Part shown: piece by piece, positions 18,921-28,700 of the stretch | Position numbering within the stretch: the stretch's first letter is position 1 | Layout of the letters: each line of letters begins with the position of its first letter | Assembly (NCBI GenBank): GCA_016192845.1 | Contig: JACPTI010000034.1 | Location: forward strand, 1 to 54,245 | DNA: 54,245 nt | Origin: Acidobacteriota bacterium | GTDB taxonomy: Bacteria > Acidobacteriota > Vicinamibacteria > Vicinamibacterales > UBA2999 | Reading direction: 5' to 3' | Position numbers and translations under genes: made by a program | Notes under the pieces: generated by a model | What the model was told of the DNA's origin: nothing | Seen by the model: only the letters and a program-made list of their open reading frames with translations | Databases searched by the model: none

Positions 18921-18981
18921 CGGTCGAAAAGCGGTCAAAAGCGGAGCAAAACGCCTGCGCGGCGGCTGGCTTGCTCCTTGC
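18921..18981 (+). promoter_or_regulatory. Three 10-bp repeats followed by a weak sigma54-like promoter without a clear gene
   Basis: CGGTCGAAAA, GCGGTCAAAA and GCGGAGCAAA follow each other at ten-base periods (18921-18950). TGGCTTGCTCCTTGC (18967-18981) keeps GG-N10-GC and CTTGC but only part of the -24 box. Downstream, to 19294 (about 300 bases), I see no protein gene on the plus strand beyond an 8-codon frame; a small RNA is possible. The stretch 18862-19294 otherwise holds nothing I can name. Confidence 0.25.
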
Positions 18982-19294
18982 CTCATGAAGCCCCAGGCAA
19001 CGGCGTGATTCGAGCAACGATCCCGTTCCTCGTGTTCACGCCGGCGGGAACGCCCGCCGCGACGTCTCTCTGCAATCGGCTCGTGTAGCGCAGACGGGGC
19101 GCCGGCCGGCACGGCTGCCACTTGTCACCAGCGGACGACAAGGGGAAGGCACGCCAGGGCCCCGGCCGGCGAACACGGATGCGATGGCCTGCTGCAGGCT
19201 GTGCCTTTCGTGAGAGAGGACGTGCAGCGGATCGCATCGGGGTCAGCCTCGGGTCACGCTGTTGTTTCCACCCGGCATTCTGAGGCGAACGGCT

Positions 19295-19603
19295 TCAGCG
19301 ATCCAATCGGAAGCGTGCGAGAAGCGTCACCGTGTCGCCGTCGCGGAACCACGCATCAACCGCGCCGCGTTTCGCGAGCAGCCGTGCCTGGGCGAAGGCG
19401 TCCTTCCGCGTACCGAAGCGAATCTGCGGCGGGCCCGGCACGACCTGAACCTCGTACGCGAGACCGGAACGGGACGTTCTCGTGATCACGATGTCGCCGG
19501 CGCGGGGTGATGGCGAATCGCCGCTGGAAGATCTCCCGTCGGGCTGAATCGTACTTCGAATCCGGAGGCCGTTGAACAATAAGAGGCCGAACAGTCCTTC
19601 CAT
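19295..19603 (-). CDS. Small protein of unknown function
   Basis: 102 residues. A hydrophobic N-terminus (LFGLLLFNGLRI) is followed by a charged domain: YEVQVVPGPPQIRFGTRKDAFAQARLLAKRGAVDAWF, resembling the beta-beta-alpha pattern of small DUF2188-like domains, ending FRDGDTVTLLARFRLDR. The ATG at 19603 has CCGGAGGACATC upstream. It lies between the ATPase and the divergently transcribed sensor kinase. I do not recognise the family. Confidence 0.55.
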   Translation of the reverse strand: MEGLFGLLLFNGLRIRSTIQPDGRSSSGDSPSPRAGDIVITRTSRSGLAYEVQVVPGPPQIRFGTRKDAFAQARLLAKRGAVDAWFRDGDTVTLLARFRLDR

Positions 19604-19704
19604 GATGTCCTCCGGAAGATCGACGCGATCCCTATTTCCTCAGCCCAGATCACGAGGACGAGCAAGGCGAGTCCGAGCACCCACCACAGGGCCATCATTC
19701 CCAT
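19486..19704 (-). CDS. Possible small membrane peptide, doubtful
   Basis: A 72-codon frame starting MGMMALWWVLGLALLVLVIWA, a convincing single membrane helix with GGGG five bases before the ATG. After residue 25 it overlaps the gene at 19295-19603 in another frame and its sequence looks non-coding. It may be a truncated SHOCT-type or similar small membrane protein whose 3' part has been replaced. Low confidence. Confidence 0.3.
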   Translation of the reverse strand: MGMMALWWVLGLALLVLVIWAEEIGIASIFRRTSWKDCSASYCSTASGFEVRFSPTGDLPAAIRHHPAPATS

Positions 19705-19826
19705 GTGATCCCCAGGCCACATCTACAGGCGCGACACAATATCTGGTCGGTCACCAGGACAGATTCGGGGGCCACCCATCACACGCCTCGCAAGGGAAAG
19801 GGAGACTTTTTTCCCAGTTGGTCTGG

Positions 19827-19844
19827 GTCTTGCCAAGGCAAGAC
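19827..19844. promoter_or_regulatory. Perfect 18-bp palindrome GTCTTGCC-AA-GGCAAGAC
   Basis: It lies in the 283-base gap between the small genes and the sensor kinase. A sigma54-like match, TGGTCTGGGTCTTGC (19819-19833), overlaps its left arm and would point toward the kinase gene. It could be an operator or a transcription terminator hairpin; neither is proven. Confidence 0.35.
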
Positions 19845-19956
19845 GAATGCCCACCGCAAGTCGGGCGAAGATGCGTCGGTTCTCAATGATTGATGAGCCA
19901 TCTACCGGCCCACTCTTGAACTCAACTGCGTGATTTGCGACTGTTGAGCGAGCGGT

Positions 19957-19972
19957 CCTGTTTGAAAACAGG
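19957..19972. promoter_or_regulatory. Palindrome CCTGTTTGAAAACAGG before the sensor kinase
   Basis: A 7-bp inverted repeat with a 2-base centre, 14 bases before the kinase ATG. The core TGTTTGAAAACA resembles the element TGTGTGAAAACACACA (reverse of 22627-22642) upstream of the Cus operon, which suggests autoregulation by the adjacent response regulator. A TGCGTGATTTGCGA element at about 19928-19941 is near it. Confidence 0.4.
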
Positions 19973-19986
19973 CAGGCGACTTTTCT

Positions 19987-21105
19987 ATGACGATAGAGCA
20001 CCCCACGCTCGCGTGGTTCCCCGGCCGCGACGTGCTGCGTGGCGTGGTGGTGATCGGCATGATCGGTCTCGTGTCGAGCCTGCACTACGTCACCGCGCCG
20101 TCGCTCGTGGTGCTGCACGAGATCTACACCTACCTTTGCTACGTGCCGATCATCCTCGGCGCCTACTGGTGGGGTGTCTGGGGCGGGATCGCCAGCGCGG
20201 TGCTGGCGTCAGGGGCATTCGTTCCGCACATCCAGGCGGCATGGGAGGCCAATGCCGCGTATACGGCGAGCCAGTACTCGCAGGTCGTCGTTTTCCACTT
20301 GCTCGGGCTGACGGTAGGATGGCTGGCACGATCGCAGCAGCGGCTGACGGCCCGCCATCGCGACGCCGCCGCCTCGCTCGAACGGGCCAACCAGGAGCTG
20401 CGTGACTCCCAGGAGCACCTCCGCCATGTGGACCGCCTGTCCGCCCTCGGTGAAATTGCTGCGGGGCTGGCACATGAAATCCAGAACCCGCTCGCGGGTG
20501 TCAAAGGAGCGCTCGAAATCGTGTCCGCGCGCGTGCCGGCCGGCAGCCCGGAAGCCGAGTTCGCCGATATTGGCGCGAAAGAACTGGCGCGCCTGGAGAC
20601 ACTCGTTCGCGAGTTCCTGACCTACGCGCGGCCTCATGAGCCCGCGCTCCGCGCCACGGATGTCCATGAGCTCGTCGAGCGGGTCGCCGCGCTGCTGCGC
20701 CCGGAAGCCGACAAGAAGGGAGTGACCCTTGTTCTGGAGCGGCCGGACACGTCACCGCTTCTCTCGCTCGATCCTGAACAAATGACGCAGGTTATCTTCA
20801 ACGTCGTCCTCAATGCCGTCCAGGCCAGTCCACCGGCGAAGCAGGTCCGTGTCGTGGAGACCTTTCAACCCGGTTGGGGCACGATCGAGGTACTTGACGA
20901 AGGACCGGGCATTGCCCCCGAGCATCTCTCGCGCATCTTCGATCCGTTCTTCACCACGAAGTCGCGCGGCACGGGGCTGGGGCTGGCTATCTCGCAGCGC
21001 ATTGTGACCGCGCATCGAGGGACAATTACGGCGGTGCCGCGATCGCCTGCCGGGACGATTTTCCGCGTTCGGCTGCCGCTGGCGGCGGAGCACAGACCAT
21101 CATGA
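19987..21105 (+). CDS. Membrane sensor histidine kinase (NtrB-like)
   Basis: 372 residues. Three to four membrane segments (about 18-37, 39-62, 66-80, 98-114) form the sensor part; there is no large periplasmic domain. A coiled-coil linker leads to the HisKA domain with phospho-acceptor H163 (GLAHEIQNPL), then the ATPase domain with N box (NVVLNAVQAS), G1 (DEGPGIAPE), F box (IFDPFFTTK) and G2 (GTGLGLAIS). It would phosphorylate the regulator encoded at 21102-22502, with which it overlaps by four bases. The signal may be periplasmic metal or envelope stress, judged from the neighbouring genes only. Confidence 0.92.
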   Translation: MTIEHPTLAWFPGRDVLRGVVVIGMIGLVSSLHYVTAPSLVVLHEIYTYLCYVPIILGAYWWGVWGGIASAVLASGAFVPHIQAAWEANAAYTASQYSQVVVFHLLGLTVGWLARSQQRLTARHRDAAASLERANQELRDSQEHLRHVDRLSALGEIAAGLAHEIQNPLAGVKGALEIVSARVPAGSPEAEFADIGAKELARLETLVREFLTYARPHEPALRATDVHELVERVAALLRPEADKKGVTLVLERPDTSPLLSLDPEQMTQVIFNVVLNAVQASPPAKQVRVVETFQPGWGTIEVLDEGPGIAPEHLSRIFDPFFTTKSRGTGLGLAISQRIVTAHRGTITAVPRSPAGTIFRVRLPLAAEHRPS

Positions 21106-22502
21106 GCCATGTGCAATCGGTCCTCGTGATCGACGACGACGACAGCCTCCGGCGCGTCGTCGAGTACAACCTGCAGGACGAGGGATATCGCGTCGTCACG
21201 GCAGCGGACGGCGCCAGCGGACTGCAGGCGTTTCGATCGCAGCCGATCGACCTCGTGCTGACCGACATCCGCATGCCCGAGATGGACGGGCTCGAGCTGC
21301 TGACGCGCCTGAAGACGATGCAGCCGGATCTGCCGGTGATCATCCTGACCGCTCACGGCACGATCGATTCGGCCGTCGATGCCATGAAGCTCGGCGCCTC
21401 CGATTACCTGACCAAGCCGTTCAACCGGGAACAGTTGAAGGCTGCGGTACGAAAGGCGCTCGAGGTGGCCGCCCTGACCAGCGAAAACCGGTACCTGCGC
21501 CAGGTGGTGGCCGAGCGCTTCTCGTTTGCCAGCATGATTGCGGCCTCGCGCGCGATGCGCGCCGTCACCGAGATGGCGGCGAGGGTGGCGCAAGGCGACA
21601 CGACCGTGTTGCTCGAAGGGGAGAGCGGCACGGGCAAGGAGCTGTTGGCCAAGGCGATCCACTTTCACAGCGCCCGCGCCAAGGGCCCGTTCGTGACGAT
21701 CAACTGCGGCGCGATTCCCGAACAGCTCCTCGAGTCCGAGCTCTTCGGGCACCGGCGGGGATCGTTCACAGGCGCCGTCACCGACAAGCAGGGCAAATTC
21801 GAAGCCGCCCACCGCGGCACGATCTTCCTGGACGAGATCGGCGAGCTGCCCGCGCTGCTGCAGGTGAAGATCCTGCGCGTGCTGCAGGAGCGCGAGATCG
21901 ACAAGGTCGGGGAAACGCGATCGATCAAGGTCGATGTGCGTGTTATTGCGGCAACCAATCGGGACCTGGAGAAGATGATCGCCGACGGCAGTTTCCGCGA
22001 CGACCTGTACTATCGCCTGGCCGTCGTGTCGATCCGGGTGCCGCCGCTGCGCGAGCGGTCGGACGATATCCCCCTGCTCGTCGATCATTTCCTGGCCAAG
22101 CATGCGGAGAAGCTCGGGCGCCCGCGGCCGGTCGTGGAGAAAGCAGTGTACTCAGCCTTCAATCTCTACAGTTGGCCGGGCAACATTCGCGAGCTCGAAA
22201 ACGTGATCGAGCGTGCGCTCGTCTTGGACAAGGACGGCACCATCGGGCTCGACGACCTGCCGGACCGCCTGCGGACCCGCGAGCATCGCGTGGCGAACCT
22301 GCGGATGGAGCTGCCGGACGAAGGCATCTCACTGGAGGACGTGGAGCGCGAGCTGCTGCTCGCCGCGCTCGAGAAGCACAACTGGAACCAGACCCGCGCC
22401 GCGGCGTTCCTGAACATCACGCGAAGCACGCTGGTGTATCGCATGGAGAAGTTCGGCTTGCAGCGCGAGAAGAAGGCGGCCGAGCCAACCCCGCGGGAGT
22501 AG
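21102..22502 (+). CDS. NtrC/AtoC-family sigma54-dependent response regulator
   Basis: 466 residues. Receiver domain with D55 as phosphorylation site (LVLTDIRMPEMDG); AAA+ domain with Walker A GESGTGKE, the sigma54-contact loop GSFTGA (the common form is GAFTGA), and Walker B FLDEIGEL; C-terminal Fis-type helix-turn-helix (NWNQTRAAAFLNITRSTL). It should activate promoters of the TGGCAC-N5-TTGC type after phosphorylation by the adjacent kinase. The window holds at least eight such promoters around it, the nearest 230 bases downstream, so it probably controls local operons. Confidence 0.95.
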   Translation: MSHVQSVLVIDDDDSLRRVVEYNLQDEGYRVVTAADGASGLQAFRSQPIDLVLTDIRMPEMDGLELLTRLKTMQPDLPVIILTAHGTIDSAVDAMKLGASDYLTKPFNREQLKAAVRKALEVAALTSENRYLRQVVAERFSFASMIAASRAMRAVTEMAARVAQGDTTVLLEGESGTGKELLAKAIHFHSARAKGPFVTINCGAIPEQLLESELFGHRRGSFTGAVTDKQGKFEAAHRGTIFLDEIGELPALLQVKILRVLQEREIDKVGETRSIKVDVRVIAATNRDLEKMIADGSFRDDLYYRLAVVSIRVPPLRERSDDIPLLVDHFLAKHAEKLGRPRPVVEKAVYSAFNLYSWPGNIRELENVIERALVLDKDGTIGLDDLPDRLRTREHRVANLRMELPDEGISLEDVERELLLAALEKHNWNQTRAAAFLNITRSTLVYRMEKFGLQREKKAAEPTPRE

Positions 22503-22599
22503 GTGGAACTCACTTCAACGCGTACTTCTCGGGGCGTTTCATTCGTCTCTCGAGAGACCAGTTAGCCCAACGCGACGCCATACGGAATTTCGTGCGGGG

Positions 22600-22664
22600 T
22601 GCGTGAAATCCCGCCGCAGTCGGTGCTGTGTGTTTTCACACACCAGCTGTCCGTTATCACACGC
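22600..22664. promoter_or_regulatory. Cluster of candidate enhancer sites before the Cus operon
   Basis: TGCGTGAAATCCCGCCGCA (22600-22618), the palindrome TGTGTGttttCACACA (22627-22642) and GTTATCACACG (22653-22663) lie 100-155 bases upstream of the start predicted from the sigma54-type promoter at 22736-22750. They share the GTGAAA/GTGATA core with sites near 16190, 19960 and 35880. No gene is visible in 22503-22764. Confidence 0.45.
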
Positions 22665-22735
22665 CGTCACGCTCGGTCGCCCCCTCACCGATTCCGCAAG
22701 CCTGTGAAACCGCTCGTTTGCCGAACGCCGCCGCG

Positions 22736-22750
22736 TGGCACCGAGCTTGC
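22736..22750 (+). promoter_or_regulatory. Sigma54-type promoter of the Cus operon
   Basis: TGGCACCGAGCTTGC is a full match to TGGCAC-N5-TTGC with GG and GC ten bases apart. The predicted start near 22762 is only a few bases before the ATG at 22765. Confidence 0.75.
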
Positions 22751-22764
22751 CCCGTCTGGAATGC

Positions 22765-23064
22765 ATGAAGACCTCGATGTCACGCGAGCATCCGCACCAC
22801 ACGCCGGTGATGGTTCGCCGGGCGGACGCGCCGCTCGAACGTGCGGTCGCTGTCGTGGTGCCCGATTCAGGCGCGGACGTAGAAGCGGTCGAGCGCGCGT
22901 TAATCGAGTTTGCCCTGGAAAGGACCGGCGGCAATCGCACGCACGCAGCCAGGTTCCTTGGCCTGTCCCGCAGCGCGCTCATCTACCGGATGCACAAACA
23001 CGGGCTCGTGCGGAACGTGGGCGATGCCGAACCAGTCCGTGCCGAAGGCGGGAGTCACCAATGA
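22765..23064 (+). CDS. Stand-alone Fis-type DNA-binding protein
   Basis: 99 residues. Residues from about 45 form a Fis-family helix-turn-helix (ALIEFALERTGGNRTHAARF, then LGLSRSALIYRMHKHGL) closely similar to the C-terminal domain of the adjacent NtrC-type regulator, but there is no receiver or AAA+ domain. It may compete with or modulate that regulator at its sites. The ATG at 22765 was chosen because an upstream GTG start would lie inside the promoter; ATG at 22777 is the alternative. Its stop overlaps the next start (ATGA). Confidence 0.8.
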   Translation: MKTSMSREHPHHTPVMVRRADAPLERAVAVVVPDSGADVEAVERALIEFALERTGGNRTHAARFLGLSRSALIYRMHKHGLVRNVGDAEPVRAEGGSHQ

Positions 23065-24332
23065 ATACTCCGCGAATCGCTCTCGTCGCCGCCGTCATGA
23101 CCGCCCTCGCGGTGCCGAGCCTTGCTCAGGTCGCCGAGGCGCCGTCCTCGATCCTCGGCTCGCTCGTCGGCGAGCTGGAGCGGAACAACCCCGAGCTGAA
23201 GGCCACCCGGCGCGAGATCGACATGCGAACGGCGCGCATCGCGCCCGCCGGCGCGCCGCCGGATCCGTCACTGAGCTTCGGGTACATGAGCGGCTTCCTG
23301 CGTCCTCCGTTCTTTCCGTCGGCGAGCACGCCCGACGGCGCGCGCCAGTTCGGTCTCAGCCAGGAGCTGCCCTTTCCCGGCAAGCTCGCGCTTCGCTCGA
23401 CCGTGGCCGCGACCGAAGCGGACGCCGCGAGGTGGAACAGCGAGGACGTGCGGCTGCGTCTCATCGCCGATCTGAAGGGCGGTTACTTCGAGTACGTCCT
23501 GGCGGATCGCAGTCTCGCGATCATCGATCGGAACAAGCAGCTCCTCGAGCAGGTCCGGGACATCGCGGAGTCGCAGTTCAGGGTCGGCAAGGTGCCGCAG
23601 CAGGACGTGCTGAAAGCGCAGCTCGAGATTTCCATGCTCCTCGAGCGCGCCGCGATGCTCCAGCAGGAGCGCGCCACGGCCCAGGCGGCTTTGAACGGCC
23701 TGCTCTACCGGGCGCCCGATACGCCCGTCGAGTTGCAGGCGAGCTTCGATGCGGCACCGCTTCCGGGTGACGTCCAGCAGCTTCGGGCGCTGGCACTCGA
23801 GCGCTATCCGGGACTGCGCCGCGACGAGCAACTGATCCAGCGCGGCCAGCAGGGATTGCAGCTCGCGCGGAAGGAGATCCTCCCAGACTTTGCCGTGAAC
23901 GTGACCACCCAGCAGCTCGTGAGCGGCATGCCGTGGATGTATGGCGTCGACGTCATGGTGAAGGTGCCGCTCTTCTGGCAGCGCAAGCAGCGCCCGATGA
24001 TCGCCGAGGCGGCGGCGGCCCTCGATGCCGGCCGGCGCATGCGCGAGAACACGCTCGCCCAGACGCAGTCAGCGGTCACGCAGGCCTATGTGATGGCCTC
24101 GACGGCCGAACGCCTGATGCGGCTCTACACGGACAGCATCCTGCCGCAGGCCCGGCTGACGCTGGAGTCATCGATTGCCGCCTACCAGGTGGGGGCGGCC
24201 GACTTCCTGACGCTGTTAATGAATTTTACCGCCGTCCTCGCCAACGAGCTGAGTTACGAGCAGCAGCAGGCGCAATACCGCCGCGCGCTGGCGGAACTCG
24301 AGCCGTACGTCGGGACGACGCTGATTCGGTGA
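23061..24332 (+). CDS. CusC/CzcC-type outer-membrane factor
   Basis: 423 residues with a signal peptide (IALVAAVMTALAVPSLAQ). Long amphipathic helices and two repeats (NNPELKATRREIDMRTARIA, and a second from about 235) fit the TolC fold. It is the outer-membrane channel of the tripartite metal efflux system formed with the next two genes. The start overlaps the stop of the Fis-type gene by four bases. Confidence 0.9.
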   Translation: MNTPRIALVAAVMTALAVPSLAQVAEAPSSILGSLVGELERNNPELKATRREIDMRTARIAPAGAPPDPSLSFGYMSGFLRPPFFPSASTPDGARQFGLSQELPFPGKLALRSTVAATEADAARWNSEDVRLRLIADLKGGYFEYVLADRSLAIIDRNKQLLEQVRDIAESQFRVGKVPQQDVLKAQLEISMLLERAAMLQQERATAQAALNGLLYRAPDTPVELQASFDAAPLPGDVQQLRALALERYPGLRRDEQLIQRGQQGLQLARKEILPDFAVNVTTQQLVSGMPWMYGVDVMVKVPLFWQRKQRPMIAEAAAALDAGRRMRENTLAQTQSAVTQAYVMASTAERLMRLYTDSILPQARLTLESSIAAYQVGAADFLTLLMNFTAVLANELSYEQQQAQYRRALAELEPYVGTTLIR

Positions 24333-24345
24333 CATGAGGACCGCC

Positions 24346-25743
24346 ATGAGCAACGAAACGCAGAACCCGAAACCCTGGCGCCGCTCCGTCGCCCTGTACG
24401 CGGCGGTCGCTATGGGCTCGCTCGCTGTCGGAGTCGCCGGCACGTGGCTTGCCCTGCAAACGGGCATCGTGACAATGCCGGCTCAGGCCGTTCCGGCCGC
24501 GCCGCAGCCGGCGCCGACAACGGGCGAGCAGCCGAACGGCGGGGCGGGGTCCCCACCGCGCACGCCTGCGCGGTGGGGTGCCATGGCCGGCATGGACATG
24601 GGCGGCGGCCAGGAGCCGGCCGCGGAAAGCACCGGCGTCTACATCTCCCCGGCGCGCCAGCAGCTCATCGGGGTGCGGACGGCCGAGCTGCAGGCCCGCA
24701 CGCTCGACGCCACCATCCGCACGGTCGGCACACTGGCGTACGACGAGACGCGGGTCACCGAGATCCATCCGAAGATCTCCGGCTGGGTCGAGCGCGTCTT
24801 CGTCGACTTCGTCGGCAAGCCCGTGCGCCGCGGCGAGCCGCTGCTGACGATCTACAGCCCGGACCTGGTCGCCACGCAGAATGAGTACCTGCTGGCACTG
24901 AGGGCGCAACGGCAACTGGGCGACAGCGCCTTTGCCGAGACGCGCGCGGGCGCCGCGTCGCTGCTGGCCGCCACGGGCGATCGGCTGCGTCTCTGGGACA
25001 TCACCGACGCGCAGATCGCAGAGCTTGAGCGCACCGGCCAGGCCCGGCGCACGCTGACGCTCTACTCGCCGTTCGACGGCATCGTGCTCGAGCGGAACAC
25101 GTTCGCCGGGCAGTACATCACGCCGGACACGAGCACGGCCAAGATTGCCGACCTGTCGACGATCTGGGCGATCGCGCAGATCTTCGAGTACGAGGCGCGC
25201 ACGGTGAAGCCGGGCGACCGCGCCCAGATCGAATTCCCGTACGGGCAGTCGACGCGCCGCCTGAGCGGCCGCGTCACGTTCGTCTATCCCGACATCAATC
25301 CCGAGACGCGGCGGGCGCGCGTCCGCATCGAGTTCAGCAACCCCGGCCTCGAGCTGAAGCCCGAGAGCTACGTCACGGTGGTGCTCCGCCGTACCGCCGG
25401 CAAGCAGCTTGCGCTGCCGAAAGAGGCGTTGCTCGACAACGGCGCCAGACAGTACGCCATTCTCGCCCGCCCGGACGGCTACTTCGAGCCGCGGGAGATC
25501 GAGGTCGGCGAGCCGGTCGACCAGTTCTATCCGGTCGTCAAGGGGCTGTCGGCGGGCGACCGGGTGGTCACCTCCGCGCAGTTCCTGATCGACTCGGAAA
25601 CGAACCTGCAGGCCGCGCTGCAGTCGATGTCGATGAACATGCCCGGCATGGACATGGGCGGCCGCGAAAAGCCCGTGCAGTCAGCGCCTGCTGCACCGGC
25701 GGCGCCGCCTTCGCCGGTCGTTCACCCAACGCACAAGGACTGA
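24346..25743 (+). CDS. cusB: CusB-type periplasmic adaptor of RND efflux
   Basis: 465 residues. One N-terminal membrane anchor (about 16-40), a Pro/Gly-rich linker with MDMGGGQ, then the membrane-fusion core: lipoyl-like halves (GWVERVFVDFVGKPVRRGEPLL, TLYSPFDGIVLERN) and beta-barrel domains. The C-terminus is Met-rich (SMSMNMPGMDMGG), suited to Cu(I)/Ag(I). A 36-bp palindromic repeat (24546-24581) lies inside the linker and encodes residues 68-79. The ATG at 24346 has GAGG at proper distance and is preferred to the ATG at 24334. Confidence 0.9.
   Translation: MSNETQNPKPWRRSVALYAAVAMGSLAVGVAGTWLALQTGIVTMPAQAVPAAPQPAPTTGEQPNGGAGSPPRTPARWGAMAGMDMGGGQEPAAESTGVYISPARQQLIGVRTAELQARTLDATIRTVGTLAYDETRVTEIHPKISGWVERVFVDFVGKPVRRGEPLLTIYSPDLVATQNEYLLALRAQRQLGDSAFAETRAGAASLLAATGDRLRLWDITDAQIAELERTGQARRTLTLYSPFDGIVLERNTFAGQYITPDTSTAKIADLSTIWAIAQIFEYEARTVKPGDRAQIEFPYGQSTRRLSGRVTFVYPDINPETRRARVRIEFSNPGLELKPESYVTVVLRRTAGKQLALPKEALLDNGARQYAILARPDGYFEPREIEVGEPVDQFYPVVKGLSAGDRVVTSAQFLIDSETNLQAALQSMSMNMPGMDMGGREKPVQSAPAAPAAPPSPVVHPTHKD
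24546..24581. repeat. 36-bp palindromic repeat inside the cusB-like gene
   Basis: GGGGTCCCCACCGCGCACGC followed by CTGCGCGGTGGGGTGC. The same 36 bases with one mismatch occur at 44403-44438 between genes, and a longer relative at 44207-44268. Here it is read through in frame as part of the linker. Confidence 0.8.
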
Positions 25744-25761
25744 CGTGCATGGAGCTGTGCC

Positions 25762-28700
25762 GTGATTGAGAAGCTCATCGCCTTCAGCGCCCGCAACGCC
25801 TTCATCGTCCTGCTGCTGGTGGTCGTCATCGCCGGCGGCGGCGTCTGGGCGATCCGCCGCACGCCGATCGACGCCATCCCCGACCTGTCGGACGTGCAGG
25901 TGATCGTCACGGCGAACTGGGAAGGCCGCAGCCCGACGCTCGTCGAAGACCAGGTGACGTATCCGATCGTCACCGCGCTCATCTCCGCGCCGCAGGTCAA
26001 GGTCGTCCGAGGGTTCTCGTACTTCGACGTGTCGTTCGTCTACGTCATCTTTCAGGACGGCACCGACCCGTACTGGGCGCGCAGCCGTGTCCTCGAATAC
26101 CTGAACGGCCTGCAAGGCCGGCTGCCCGCCGGCGTGACCCCCGTGCTCGGCCCGGATGCCACGGGTGTCGGGTGGGGCTTCGAGTACGCCCTCGTGGATC
26201 GCAGCGGGAAGAACGATCTGTCCCGGCTCCGCACGCTCAACGACTGGTACGTCCAGTACTGGCTGCGCAGCGTCACGGGCGTCGCCGAGGTCGCGCCGGT
26301 TGGCGGGTACGCGAAGCAGTACCAGATCGAGATCGATCCGAACGCGCTCGTCGCCTACAACATGCCGATCGACATGGTGATCGCGGCGGTGCGGAAGAGC
26401 AACAACGACGTCGGCGGGCGCGTCGTCGAATGGAGCGGCCGTGAGTACATGGTGCGTGGCCGCGGCTACATCCAGAACGTCAGCGACATCGAGCAGGTGA
26501 GCCTCGGCGCCCAGCCGGACGGCACCCCGATCCTCGTCAAGGACGTCGGGCGCGTCCACCTGGGGCCCGACATGCGCCGCGGCGTCGCCGAGCTGAACGG
26601 CGAGGGAGACGTGGCCGGCGGCATCGTCGTGATCCGGTACGGCGTCGACACCTACGGCGTCATCGAGAACATCAAGAGGGCGGTGCAGGAGCGCATCCAG
26701 CCAGCGCTGCCCGAGGGCGTGGAGTTCGTCACCACCTACGACCGCTCCGCCTTGATCGAGCGCTCGATCGCCACGCTCAACGAGAAGCTGCTCGAAGAGA
26801 TGGCCATCGTCTCGCTCGTCTGCATCGTCTTCCTCTGGCACGTGCGCAGCGCCTTCGTCGCCATCCTGACGCTGCCGCTCTCGATCCTCCTGTCGTTCAT
26901 AGCCATGCGATACATCGGCCTCGGCTCCAACATCATGAGCCTGGGCGGGATCGCCATCGCGATCGGGGCGATGATCGACGCCGCGATCATCATGATCGAG
27001 AACGCCCACAAGCATCTCGAGCACGACACCGGTGCCAAGCCGCGGCGCGAGATCCTGATCGAGGCGGCCCAGGAGGTGGGACGGCCGCTGTTCTTCTCGC
27101 TCCTGATCATCACCGTTTCGTTCCTGCCGATCTTCACGCTCGAGGGACAGGAAGGCCGCCTGTTCAAGCCGCTGGCGTTCACGAAGACGTTCGCGATGGG
27201 GTTCGCGGCGCTGACCTCCGTACTGATCGTGCCGTATCTGATGGTGCTCTTCATCCGCGGCCGGATTGCGCCGGAAACGAAGAACCCGGTGAACCGGTTT
27301 CTCATCTGGGCGTATCACCCCTTCCTCGCGCTCGTGCTGCGCCACAAGGTGGCCACGCTCGCCGTCGCCCTCGCCCTGATGTTCGGCACGGTGCCCGTGT
27401 TCCTCCGCCTCGGCTCCGAATTCATGCCGCCGCTCTATGAAGGCACCCTGCTCTATATGCCGATCACCTTACCGGGCGCCTCGGTGCAGACCGCCCAGCA
27501 GTTGCTGGCGATGCAGGACAAGATCATCAAGCAGGTGCCGGAAGTCGAATCGGTGTTCGGCAAGGCGGGACGCGCGATCTCCGCCACGGATCCGGCGCCG
27601 CTCGAGATGATCGAGACGGTCATCAACCTGAAGCCGGAGGACGAGTGGCGTCCCGGCATGACGCCGGCGAAGCTCGAGGCCGAGTTGGACAGGCTGGTGC
27701 GGCTGCCCGGCGTCGCCAACGCCTGGACGATGCCGATCAAGGCGAGGGTGGACATGCTGTCGACCGGCATCCGGACGCCGGTGGGCATCAAGATCTTCGG
27801 GCCCGGGCTCGACACCATCAACGAGATCGGCACCCAGATCGAGGGGGCCCTCGCGAGCGTGCGCGGCACCCGCAACGTCTTCGCCGAGCGCGTGACCGGC
27901 GGGTACTACGTCGACTTCACCGTCAAGCGCGACCAGATCGCGCGCTACGGGCTCTCCATCCAGGACGTCGAGATGGTCGTCGAGTCCGCGATCGGCGGCG
28001 CCAACGTGACGACCACGATCGAAGGGCGCGAGCGGTTCCCGGTGAACGTCCGGTACCAACGCTACCACCGCAGCGACATCAACGAGATCAAGCGGACGCT
28101 GATTTCGACGCCGAGGGGCGCGCAGATCCCGATCGCGCAGGTGGCCGACATCACCACGACCACCGGCCCGACCGTCATCCGTACGGAGCAGGCGCAGCTC
28201 CTCGGCTACGTCTACGTCGACGTGGCGGATCGCGACATCGGCGGCTACGTGGAGGAAGCCAAGCAGGTCGTCGGTCAGATGGTGAGCCTGCCGGAAGGGT
28301 ACTACCTCGAGTGGAGCGGCCAGTACGAATACATGCTCCGTGCGAAGGAGCGTCTGAAGATCGTCATTCCGCTCACGCTGCTCATCGTGATCGTCCTGCT
28401 CTACTTCAACACGCAGAACCTGACGAAGGTTGCCATCGTGCTGCTCTCGGTGCCGTTTTCGCTGATCGGCGCGTTCTGGGTGCTGTATCTGCTCGGGTAC
28501 AACCTGAGCATCGCCGTCTGGGTCGGCATCATCGCGCTGGCCGGCATCGACGCCGAGATCGGCGTTGTCATGCTGCTCTACCTCGACCTGGCCTACGAGC
28601 GGCTGAAGCGCGAGGGGAAGATCACCAGCCTGGCCGACGTGCACCACGCGGCCATCGAAGGCGCCGAGATGCGGCTGCGGCCGATCGTCATGACCGTCAG

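Noticed and set aside
18985..19010. MKPQATA followed by TGA as another selenocysteine candidate
   Set aside because: The sequence after the TGA has no coding character and no Cys-homologous motif.
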